A stretch of DNA of 5,451 nucleotides from Pseudolysobacter sp. (GTDB lineage: Bacteria > Pseudomonadota > Gammaproteobacteria > Xanthomonadales > Rhodanobacteraceae): contig JANXUW010000148.1 of NCBI GenBank assembly GCA_025351985.1, positions 1-5,451 of the forward strand, given 5' to 3'. The notes below the pieces were generated by a model, which saw only the letters and a program-made list of their open reading frames with translations, was not told where the DNA came from and made no database searches. Both the position numbers and the translations under genes were made by a program. Shown piece by piece: positions 1-5,451 of the stretch (positions are counted from its first letter, which is position 1; every line of letters starts with the position of its first letter).

Positions 1-805
1 CCTTGCCGACATCGCCGTAACCGCAGACCACGGCAAGCTTGCCGGCCAGCATCACGTCCATCGCGCGCTTGAGGCCATCGGCTAGTGATTCGCGGCAACC
101 GTACAGATTGTCGAACTTCGACTTCGTCACCGAGTCGTTGACGTTGATCGCCGGGATCAGCAACTTGCCCTGCTCGACCATCTGGTACAGGCGATGCACG
201 CCGGTGGTGGTTTCTTCCGACACACCGCGCCAGGCTTTCACGACATTGGTGAAGAATCCCGGGCGCTCTTTGCCGACGCGTTTGAGCAAATTCTTGATCA
301 CCTGTTCTTCGTGATTCGACGACGGGGTCTGCGCCCAGTTGTCGCCGTTCTCCATCTCGAAACCCTTGTGGATGAACAAGGTCACGTCACCGCCATCGTC
401 GACCACGAGTTCGGGGCCCTGGTTGCCGTTGTGGGTGATCGCATCAAGCGTGCAATCCCAATACTCTTCGAGCGACTCGCCCTTCCACGCAAACACCGGC
501 ACGCCGGTTTTGGCGATGGCAGCGGCAGCGTGATCCTGGGTCGAGAAGATATTGCACGAAGCCCAGCGCACTGAGGCGCCGAGATCGACCAGCGTCTCGA
601 TCAGCACGGCGGTCTGGATGGTCATATGCAGCGAACCCGTCACACGCACGCCCTTGAGCGGTTGCAGCGGTGCGTATTTCTTGCGGATCGACATCAGCCC
701 GGGCATTTCGTGCTCGGCGATTTCGATTTCCTTGCGGCCCCAGTCGGCGAGACTGAGATCGGCGACTTTGTAATCCTGATTATTGAGTTTGACGACGGCG
801 TTCAT
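1..805 (-). CDS. ahcY: S-adenosylhomocysteinase (adenosylhomocysteine hydrolase), 5' part, runs off the left edge
   Basis: This enzyme reversibly hydrolyses S-adenosyl-L-homocysteine to adenosine and homocysteine in the cytoplasm. It clears the inhibitory product of SAM-dependent methylation and uses tightly bound NAD. The 268 complete codons start at an ATG (805-803) preceded by GGAG (817-814) with an 8-nt gap. Visible family motifs are SLHMT (H60, T62), VVDDGGD (D136/D137), SEETTTG (E197/E198) and [17 protein letters not shown] (K228, D232, N233, C237). By homology to the human enzyme these hold the substrate-binding and catalytic residues. The fragment ends in GYGDVGK (262-268), the start of the NAD-binding Rossmann motif. 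Relative to the human enzyme there are about 36 extra residues between D137 and E198, as in the long Xanthomonas/plant-type forms of roughly 480 residues. No frameshift is seen. The rest of the NAD domain and the C-terminus lie outside the window. Identity is very secure. Confidence 0.98.
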   Translation of the reverse strand, partial: MNAVVKLNNQDYKVADLSLADWGRKEIEIAEHEMPGLMSIRKKYAPLQPLKGVRVTGSLHMTIQTAVLIETLVDLGASVRWASCNIFSTQDHAAAAIAKTGVPVFAWKGESLEEYWDCTLDAITHNGNQGPELVVDDGGDVTLFIHKGFEMENGDNWAQTPSSNHEEQVIKNLLKRVGKERPGFFTNVVKAWRGVSEETTTGVHRLYQMVEQGKLLIPAINVNDSVTKSKFDNLYGCRESLADGLKRAMDVMLAGKLAVVCGYGDVGK

Positions 806-813
806 GGTGAAAA

Positions 814-817
814 CTCC
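814..817 (-). promoter_or_regulatory. ahcY ribosome binding site
   Basis: GGAG lies 8 nt upstream of the ahcY ATG. It sits just after the T-run of the leader hairpin at 824-848 and is not inside an obvious stem of its own, so direct masking of the site is not apparent. Confidence 0.75.
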
Positions 818-823
818 AAAGTT

Positions 824-848
824 AAAAAGTCCGCACAGGGATGTGCAG
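824..848 (-). terminator. Terminator-like hairpin in the ahcY leader (candidate riboswitch expression platform)
   Basis: Read on the minus strand, positions 848-842 pair with 837-831. This gives 7 bp including one U·G wobble, closed by a UCCC loop (841-838). Two bases later come five T residues (828-824). The element lies between the SAH aptamer and the ahcY RBS, where a conditional terminator would be expected. The stem is short, so it may be a weak or conditional terminator, or simply leader structure. Its loop sequence is complementary to the 3' strand of aptamer helix P1. Confidence 0.5.
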
Positions 849-853
849 GCTCT

Positions 854-868
854 TGCGAGGGACTCGCA
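854..868 (-). other. Short leader hairpin between aptamer and terminator-like stem
   Basis: On the minus strand TGCGAG (868-863) and CTCGCA (859-854) form a perfect 6-bp stem around a 3-nt loop, TCC. It lies 6 nt downstream of the aptamer's pseudoknot strand. GTCCCT (863-858) within it could instead pair with AGGGAC (897-892), which overlaps P1, so it may take part in switching. Its role is inferred from position only. Confidence 0.5.
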
Positions 869-874
869 TATGAC

Positions 875-945
875 GCGCTTGTTGCTGACCTGTCCCTGAG
901 CGTGGCGGAGGCAAAAAATCGGCTCCGTCGCAGCGCCCCTCAAGG
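875..945 (-). promoter_or_regulatory. SAH riboswitch aptamer upstream of ahcY
   Basis: This RNA element senses S-adenosylhomocysteine and belongs to a class known to activate SAH-recycling genes. On the minus strand, P1 is CCTTGAG (945-939) with CTCAGGG (900-894), 7 bp including one G·U. P2 is CGGAG (927-923) with CTCCG (910-906). The pseudoknot is GCGCT (936-932) with AGCGC (879-875), a full 5 bp. The conserved core GAGGGGCGCTGC and the CCACGCTC segment before the P1 3' strand match the family pattern as I remember it from the Ralstonia aptamer (GAGGAGCGCUGC and CCAGGCUC). It lies about 70 nt upstream of ahcY and downstream of a good -10 box. The gene, the core sequence and all three helices agree, so the call is strong without a covariance search. 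Confidence 0.93.
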
Positions 946-988
946 AAGGCGGAAAGAAATTCTGGCTACCCTTCGGCAAGCGGCGGTG

Positions 989-1017
989 ATTATATCGCTT
1001 GTTGCGGATGGAAAGAT
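989..1017 (-). promoter_or_regulatory. Probable ahcY promoter
   Basis: A perfect TATAAT -10 box lies at 994-989 on the minus strand. It predicts a transcript start near 982, about 37 nt before the first aptamer helix. The -35 region (around 1017-1011, ATCTTTC) matches the consensus poorly, which would suit a promoter that needs an activator or is regulated. Because it lies downstream of the terminator at 1067-1099, ahcY would be transcribed separately from the genes to its right. Confidence 0.6.
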
Positions 1018-1029
1018 ATATAGCTTTCC
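1010..1029. repeat. 20-bp imperfect palindrome over the ahcY -35 region
   Basis: GGAAAG (1010-1015) and CTTTCC (1024-1029) are perfect inverted arms. The centre contains the self-complementary TATATA (1017-1022), flanked by a single A/G mismatch pair (1016 and 1023). So 18 of 20 bases fit the dyad. It covers the -35 area of the ahcY promoter, which makes it a candidate operator for a dimeric regulator. I cannot assign a regulator. Confidence 0.45.
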
Positions 1030-1066
1030 GGCGGTGAAATTGGCGTCCACGGCGCATGCATGACGC

Positions 1067-1099
1067 AAAAAAAACCACCGCCTGGAGGGAGGCGGTGGT
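1067..1099 (-). terminator. Rho-independent terminator after the large secreted-protein gene
   Basis: Read on the minus strand, ACCACCGCCT (1099-1090) and AGGCGGTGGT (1083-1074) form a perfect 10-bp GC-rich stem. The loop is CCCTCC, and eight T residues run to 1067 (the first pairs as the last base of the stem). It starts 43 nt past the TAA of the upstream gene and insulates ahcY from it. Confidence 0.95.
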
Positions 1100-1142
1100 C
1101 GGGTATAGCTCGGCCTTGTGCCAGGCCGGTCAGAACAACGTC

Positions 1143-4121
1143 TTACTGACAGACGTCGATTTTGACATTGTCGACTGCCACGCCATTCGGCGCCGCTGCG
1201 GCGGCACCGCTATCGCTATTGGCATCAAAACGCAGTTGCACGGTTTGCCCGGCAAAACTGTCCATGTCCACGATCGAGTGCTTCGGCTGCGTGCCAGCTG
1301 ACACCGTGCACCACTCTTGCGTGGTTGTGCTGTAGTCGGACAAACCCGTGTAAGGATCGGTCAGCATGCGTTCCGGCCCGAGGTAACCGAACACGCTGGC
1401 CGGACTGGCCTTGGCCTGCAGATACAAACCGTCGTAACAGCCGCCGCTGCCGTCGTCTTCCATCGCGTGATAAACGTCATAGGACAGGATCACCGCTTGT
1501 ACGCCAGTTGAGGGAATAACGATGGCTGGTGAAATCAGGCCGCGGTCACTCGTGACGGTATTGTCCTTGATGTAGAAAGCGTAACTGTTCGCTGCAAAGC
1601 CGGTTCCGGCGATCGGGCTGGCGGTGAGTGTCCACGTGCTGTTGGTGCCGGTGCCACCGCTGCCATCAAGCGTCCAGCCATCGGCCGTATGGCTATCCCA
1701 GCCTTCGGTGTAGACATTGGTCAAGGTGGTGCCGACCGGGCAGGTTCCCGGCACGCCGGTGGTGAACGCTGCCGTGTTGGAAACCGCGCCGGTGCCGCAA
1801 TAGTTCAGCGGCGTGACACGCCAGTAATAGGTCGTCGTGTTTTGCAGCAGCGGAGTCGACCAGTTGGTGCCATCCACCGTGGCCGAGGCGATGATATTGC
1901 CGAATGCGGAATCGGTGGCGACTTCAACTTTGTAATGCAGCGCCCCCGCGGTGGCCGACCACGTGAGATTTTGCACAACCTTGACGCCGCTCGCACCATC
2001 GGTCGGCGTGAGCAGAGTCGGCTGCGCCGGAACGCTCGACGATACCCCGAGTTGCAGGTTGATCGAGCGGCTGTTCGGCACCGCATCGGTCGCCGAAACC
2101 ACGCCGCTGTATTCGCCGGATGGCAACGATTTTCCACCAACCAAAGTCAGCAACGACGAGCGCGGCGTGGAGGGCAACGGATTCAGCGAGAACGTCGGCG
2201 TTTCACCCGTAGGGAATCCGGTCGCCGCCAAAGTCACACCGCTGTTGTAACCATTCAACACACCGACGCGCAACGCATAACTCGGATCGCTGGCGGCGGT
2301 CGCGCTGCAGATTTCGAGGCGGCTCGGCGTGTCGGATACCAGCGCAAAATCGGCGGTGCCGCAATTCGCAAACTTGAAGCTGCAGATGCGTGTCGACCAG
2401 GTACTGCTGGAGTTGATCGGGAAATATTCGGTGCTGAACCAGAAGGTGCACTGATCGGACGGATCGACACTCATCGTGGAATAGTCTCCCCAGCGACCGC
2501 TGGTGCCGGTATGCACGCCGTTCGCCACGACGCAGCTTTGCTCGTCGCGCATCGTTCCGGCAGGATCCGACAAAATGCGACCGGTAGTGCGAACCTGCGG
2601 TTTGGTGGTGCTGCTCGATACCGAATAACCCACGCCGATATTGTCGTTCGCATCGATCGCGATACTGCCGAGCCAGCGCGTGTCGGTATCCGGTGCGTAG
2701 ACGCCTTGATCGAGGATCGTCTTGCTCAACGCGGTGGGTGCGATCAGTGGAATCGGCGGCACGCCGATGATTTCGAAATTATTGGCAAAAATGCGATCGC
2801 TCGGTCCCGGGTTCAAACCGAAATGCACCCAGCGGATGCCGCCCTGATTGGCATCGGCCTTGACGGTGTGATTGACTACTACCGATACACGCTCAGGCGC
2901 GCCGGCTGGAAACGCGCGTGCCGTGGCGCGATACATCATGTTCGAACCGAAGCTGTCGAGCACAGCTGCTGTGCCCGGCTGTATCGAAGCATCGTAATCC
3001 GGCAGAAACTGCTGATTGGCCTTGAGCTGGGTCGGCACCGCCGACAGTGCGCTGGTGGCCGGCGAGGTCCAGTTCAGGCACAGATCCCAGAACCGATAAC
3101 TGCTGCTGGCGGAATCGAAATGCACAAACGCCGGGCAGCTAAATGCCGCGGTCCTGCTGGAGCCGCTGAGGTGCAAGGCCTGGATGCCGTAGTTGTTGGC
3201 CGCATCCGGATAATTGTCGAATGCCACCATCGCCGCCGGCAAACCCTGCAGCATGTTGTCGCGCTGCACGGCCGCCAGTGAGGCGGCGACAAACGCCTCG
3301 CCGTTGGCTTCGTCGAACTGGTGCGTGGTCAACAAGTACGCATCCTGCGTGCCGCTGTCGTCAGCCCAGATGCCGATCTTTGGATAATCGCCGAAGTAGG
3401 GCGAATCGAATTCGTAGCGATAATAACTGCCGGTCGGATCTTCGCTGGTCGAAATCGCAAAACACTGCGCCGATCCGACGTTGCTGCCGGCCGTACTCGG
3501 AACCACGAACTGGCTCGCCACCCAGCGTCGTGCGATCGCATCCCAGATCACGATCGGGTCGCCGTCGTTATGCGTCTGGCAATTACCGCCGAAACCGGCC
3601 CAGAACGAATTACCGGCGGTGTAGCTGGAGGGGCCATTCGGAATCACCGCACCGGTGGACTTGTTGTAAATCGCCCACGCCGAATTCACCCACTGAATGT
3701 ACTGCACATCGCTGACGTCGCCCTCGGTATCCGGTGGCTCGCAGCCGCAATTGCTGTTGGTTTCGTTGATGCCATCGAAACTCTTGATGATCGCTGGCGC
3801 CGGCGTACCAGTGAACGCTTTCTGGATCGAGCGACTTTTCTGCGGATCAAGCAACGCACCGGTGCCGTTGATCTGATTGCGGGGTGGCTTCAGAAACAGA
3901 TTCGGAATCAGGAATGGTTCGTCGTCGGTGCCTTTCGGCGCCTCCACTGGAAGCGTCTTGGCGATGTCGCGCATCGGTGCGGAGACATCGTGGCGCGCAT
4001 CCATGACTATTTTCGGTTGCGGTCGGCTCGGTTGCTCGGTGCTGGCGAATGCAGCCTGCGAGGTAACCGCGAACCACGCCGAGATGCTCAGCATCAACGG
4101 CCATGTTTTTTTCAAGGACAT
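1143..4121 (-). CDS. Secreted multidomain protein: propeller-like domain, Ig-like, Fn3 and C-terminal jelly-roll-like domain
   Basis: This 992-residue protein starts at ATG 4121, with AGAGG 6 nt upstream (4132-4128). Residues 1-26 are a Sec signal peptide: KK, a hydrophobic core, and an AFA cleavage site before S27. Residues about 110-585 form a large beta-rich, probably propeller-like region. Its hallmarks are CGCEPPDTEGDV (125-136), NDGDPIVIWDAIARRW (185-200), EDPTGSYYRYEF (227-238), FGDYPKIGIW (243-252) and RWGDYSTMSVDP (543-554). Residues about 586-695 look Ig-like. Residues about 698-790 are Fn3-like (TYYWRVTP at 764-771). Residues about 800-992 resemble a choice-of-anchor J/MAM-like lectin fold ending in VAVDNVKIDVCQ. 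Sixteen cysteines suit disulphides in an exported protein. No HExxH or other catalytic motif was found, so an adhesive or binding role is more likely than enzymatic, but the function is unknown. A strong terminator follows. Confidence 0.93.
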   Translation of the reverse strand: MSLKKTWPLMLSISAWFAVTSQAAFASTEQPSRPQPKIVMDARHDVSAPMRDIAKTLPVEAPKGTDDEPFLIPNLFLKPPRNQINGTGALLDPQKSRSIQKAFTGTPAPAIIKSFDGINETNSNCGCEPPDTEGDVSDVQYIQWVNSAWAIYNKSTGAVIPNGPSSYTAGNSFWAGFGGNCQTHNDGDPIVIWDAIARRWVASQFVVPSTAGSNVGSAQCFAISTSEDPTGSYYRYEFDSPYFGDYPKIGIWADDSGTQDAYLLTTHQFDEANGEAFVAASLAAVQRDNMLQGLPAAMVAFDNYPDAANNYGIQALHLSGSSRTAAFSCPAFVHFDSASSSYRFWDLCLNWTSPATSALSAVPTQLKANQQFLPDYDASIQPGTAAVLDSFGSNMMYRATARAFPAGAPERVSVVVNHTVKADANQGGIRWVHFGLNPGPSDRIFANNFEIIGVPPIPLIAPTALSKTILDQGVYAPDTDTRWLGSIAIDANDNIGVGYSVSSSTTKPQVRTTGRILSDPAGTMRDEQSCVVANGVHTGTSGRWGDYSTMSVDPSDQCTFWFSTEYFPINSSSTWSTRICSFKFANCGTADFALVSDTPSRLEICSATAASDPSYALRVGVLNGYNSGVTLAATGFPTGETPTFSLNPLPSTPRSSLLTLVGGKSLPSGEYSGVVSATDAVPNSRSINLQLGVSSSVPAQPTLLTPTDGASGVKVVQNLTWSATAGALHYKVEVATDSAFGNIIASATVDGTNWSTPLLQNTTTYYWRVTPLNYCGTGAVSNTAAFTTGVPGTCPVGTTLTNVYTEGWDSHTADGWTLDGSGGTGTNSTWTLTASPIAGTGFAANSYAFYIKDNTVTSDRGLISPAIVIPSTGVQAVILSYDVYHAMEDDGSGGCYDGLYLQAKASPASVFGYLGPERMLTDPYTGLSDYSTTTQEWCTVSAGTQPKHSIVDMDSFAGQTVQLRFDANSDSGAAAAAPNGVAVDNVKIDVCQ

Positions 4122-4211
4122 AGATTTCCTCTGCGAGATAACTGGATCGGCTGTGGGAACTCTGCAGCACGTGAGTAAGGCGTTGCCACTAAAACACGGA
4201 TGCTGCGTGGA
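4122..4211 (-). other. 90-nt intergenic gap, likely within one transcript
   Basis: The gap between the two exported-protein genes holds the RBS AGAGG (4132-4128) for the downstream gene. I see no terminator hairpin with a T-run and no convincing promoter. Co-transcription of the two genes is therefore plausible, though not shown. Confidence 0.4.
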
Positions 4212-5279
4212 CTAATGTTTTTGCGAATCTGTCGCAGTAGTACGCACTTTGTCGTCGGTCAAATTCAGGCGACGCAAGTGGTCTTGCAAAAACTGGCGGG
4301 TCAGCGGTGTCAGTGCGGAATCGTCGAGTGTTTGCTGAATCGCGGCGCGTTCTTGATCAGGCGCCTGCTTGCGCACAATCAGCAGTGCTCGTTCGGCTAT
4401 TCCGGGATTCGCGCTGCCGATCCATCGCGTAACGCTTGCCAGCGGAAGATCGCTGGATTGCGTGGCCAAGATATCGAACGCAGAAAGCACCAATTGGCCT
4501 AAGTCTAAAGACTTGGTCAAATTTAAGTCAACAGGCGTAATTGCAATGATGGAGCGCGCCATTTCGACTGGCCACTCGCGTCCCAACTTTTCCGGGTGAC
4601 GATTCGCTGCGACCAGCAAAATCGCGCGCGCCGCCGGGTGTGCGTGATCATTTGCTACCAGCGCCTTGATCGCAGGCAAGTCGGTTGGCTTGATTCGCTG
4701 CAGCAGCTCGGGTTCCATCGTGATTTGTGCTGCCGCAAGATTCTGCAGTTGCGGGTCATCGCTTTTGAGCGCAGTGATTAGCAAATCCAGACTGTTGCGT
4801 GATTCGCGGCCGTGCTCGCTGCTGCCGAGTTTGAGCAGTTTTCGCACCTCGGCGGTGTCGCGGAACAGCGCCGGTTCGAGACCTTCGCTGACGATAAGCA
4901 TCGGCCCCCGGGGGCTGCCGATCAGCGCTTCCGGCTTGCGCGGATCGCGCACATAACTGCTGTAGGCCAGCAGGTAAGTTTCGCCGACCTTCACATCAGC
5001 GAGAGTTTGCGTCGGCACCCTGACATCGATCAGGTCCGGCGGGCGGGTCTTTGCGCTGAGCACATCCTGCCGTGCGAACACGATACGGCCTTGCGGATTG
5101 ATCTCGTCGACCTTGCCGCTCACAAGCACATTCAGCGGGTTGAACAGCAGCTCCAGCGGCGGTTCCAGCCGTTCCGCCCTCGCGCCTTGCATGAGCCCGA
5201 GCAGGATCAGAAAAAGCGTCAGCCTGATCGGTCTGGTGAGAAAAATACGCGGCTCGAAAGCCGCTGGATTCGTTGGCAA
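4212..5279 (-). CDS. Uncharacterised exported protein with beta-rich N-terminal domain and helical-repeat-like C-terminal half
   Basis: I do not recognise this family. The open frame extends to a TTG at 5297, but the better start is the TTG at 5279, which has AAGGA (5290-5286) 6 nt upstream. This gives about 355 residues; numbering below follows that start. A signal peptide is visible: arginines at 11, 16 and 19, the hydrophobic LTLFLILLGLM (20-30), then a likely cut after GARA (35). Residues about 50-135 are beta-rich (VLVSGKVDEI, GRIVFARQDVL, LIDVRVP, VGETYLLAYS). Residues about 155-340 are mostly amphipathic helices rich in Leu and Ala, resembling HEAT-type solenoids. The tail is polar. 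There is no cysteine, lipobox or later transmembrane segment, so a periplasmic location is inferred. It lies 90 nt upstream of the large secreted-protein gene in the same orientation. TAG stop at 4214-4212. Confidence 0.82.
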   Translation of the reverse strand: MPTNPAAFEPRIFLTRPIRLTLFLILLGLMQGARAERLEPPLELLFNPLNVLVSGKVDEINPQGRIVFARQDVLSAKTRPPDLIDVRVPTQTLADVKVGETYLLAYSSYVRDPRKPEALIGSPRGPMLIVSEGLEPALFRDTAEVRKLLKLGSSEHGRESRNSLDLLITALKSDDPQLQNLAAAQITMEPELLQRIKPTDLPAIKALVANDHAHPAARAILLVAANRHPEKLGREWPVEMARSIIAITPVDLNLTKSLDLGQLVLSAFDILATQSSDLPLASVTRWIGSANPGIAERALLIVRKQAPDQERAAIQQTLDDSALTPLTRQFLQDHLRRLNLTDDKVRTTATDSQKH

Positions 5280-5285
5280 GGCAAT

Positions 5286-5290
5286 TCCTT
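5286..5290 (-). promoter_or_regulatory. Ribosome binding site favouring a TTG start at 5279
   Basis: AAGGA lies 6 nt before the TTG at 5279. The alternative TTG at 5297 has no comparable purine-rich site upstream. The first ATG in frame (codon 36 from 5297) would remove the signal peptide, so the TTG at 5279 is preferred. Confidence 0.55.
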
Positions 5291-5355
5291 CGATCAAATC
5301 TTGGCTGACGACTGTAGCAATTTGAGCGCGGTCAGGTCGAGCCTTCAGGCGTAAA

Positions 5356-5382
5356 TTGACTGGTCAAAAAGGTGGATATAAA
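5356..5382 (+). promoter_or_regulatory. Possible rightward promoter with a TTGAC-N2-GTCAA dyad
   Basis: TTGACT (5356-5361) followed by TATAAA (5377-5382) resembles sigma-70 -35 and -10 boxes, but the 15-bp spacer is short. The -35 box lies in a small inverted repeat, TTGAC-TG-GTCAA (5356-5367). It would drive a gene beyond the right edge, divergent from the 4212-5279 gene. No gene is visible in 5298-5451, and no clear leftward promoter for the exported-protein genes was found there. Confidence 0.3.
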
Positions 5383-5451
5383 ACGAAATTTGCGAATTGA
5401 GCCGATGACATGCTGTGGCGATCCCCTTTGTTTTAGCGGGAAAATTCTCGG

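Noticed and set aside
626..1063. Plus-strand open frame of 145 codons crossing the ahcY leader
   Set aside because: It runs across the ahcY start, the riboswitch and the promoter, and its sequence has no family features.
1689..3281. Long plus-strand open frame of 530 codons
   Set aside because: It lies wholly antisense to the secreted-protein gene. Its translation is Arg/Gly/Ala-rich with no domain or signal, as expected of a GC-rich shadow frame, while the minus-strand frame has clear domains, a signal peptide, an RBS and a terminator.
1143..4121. Metallopeptidase or sialidase assignment for the secreted protein
   Set aside because: Its C-terminal modules occur on secreted peptidases, but no HExxH zinc motif or sialidase Asp-box series is visible in the 992 residues.
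3321..4178. Plus-strand open frame of 285 codons
   Set aside because: Antisense to the signal peptide and propeller region of the same gene, arginine-rich and without recognisable motifs.
4122..4211. TTATCT as a -10 box for the large secreted-protein gene
   Set aside because: It lies only about 10 nt upstream of the RBS, with no -35 partner at a proper distance, so transcription would start inside the RBS.
4812..5354. Plus-strand open frame of 180 codons
   Set aside because: Shadow of the exported helical-repeat protein gene; low complexity in Arg and Gln and no supporting RBS.
1..5451. A new defence, mobile or biosynthetic system
   Set aside because: No transposase, integrase, nuclease, reverse transcriptase, toxin-antitoxin pair, direct-repeat array or biosynthetic core enzyme was found on either strand.

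Overview
This 5.45-kb window reads as gammaproteobacterial chromosome, most likely from the Xanthomonadales/Lysobacterales. The partial AhcY closely resembles, from memory, the long Xanthomonas-type enzyme. The large secreted protein has the propeller-like, Ig-like, Fn3 and C-terminal lectin-like layout common in that order. All three protein genes lie on the minus strand, and no mobile element, CRISPR array, tRNA or rRNA is visible.

Layout from left to right (the genes are transcribed right to left). Positions 1-805 hold the first 268 codons of ahcY (S-adenosylhomocysteinase), cut by the left edge. Positions 806-1030 hold its regulatory leader: an RBS, a terminator-like hairpin, a second hairpin, an aptamer matching the SAH riboswitch with its pseudoknot, a consensus -10 box, and a near-perfect 20-bp palindrome over the -35 area. 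Positions 1067-1099 are a strong intrinsic terminator. Positions 1143-4121 encode a 992-residue secreted multidomain protein. Positions 4212-5279 encode an uncharacterised exported protein with a helical C-terminal half. Positions 5280-5451 are intergenic and may carry a rightward promoter.

How the parts fit. The two exported-protein genes are in line with a 90-nt gap, have no terminator between them and end at the 1067-1099 terminator, so they may form one transcription unit. ahcY has its own promoter downstream of that terminator. The SAH riboswitch would raise ahcY expression when S-adenosylhomocysteine, the enzyme's substrate, accumulates. No functional link between ahcY and the exported proteins is evident.

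The riboswitch belongs to a described class. The least understood parts are its expression platform, the palindrome at the ahcY promoter and the two exported proteins. I see no convincing evidence of a wholly new system.
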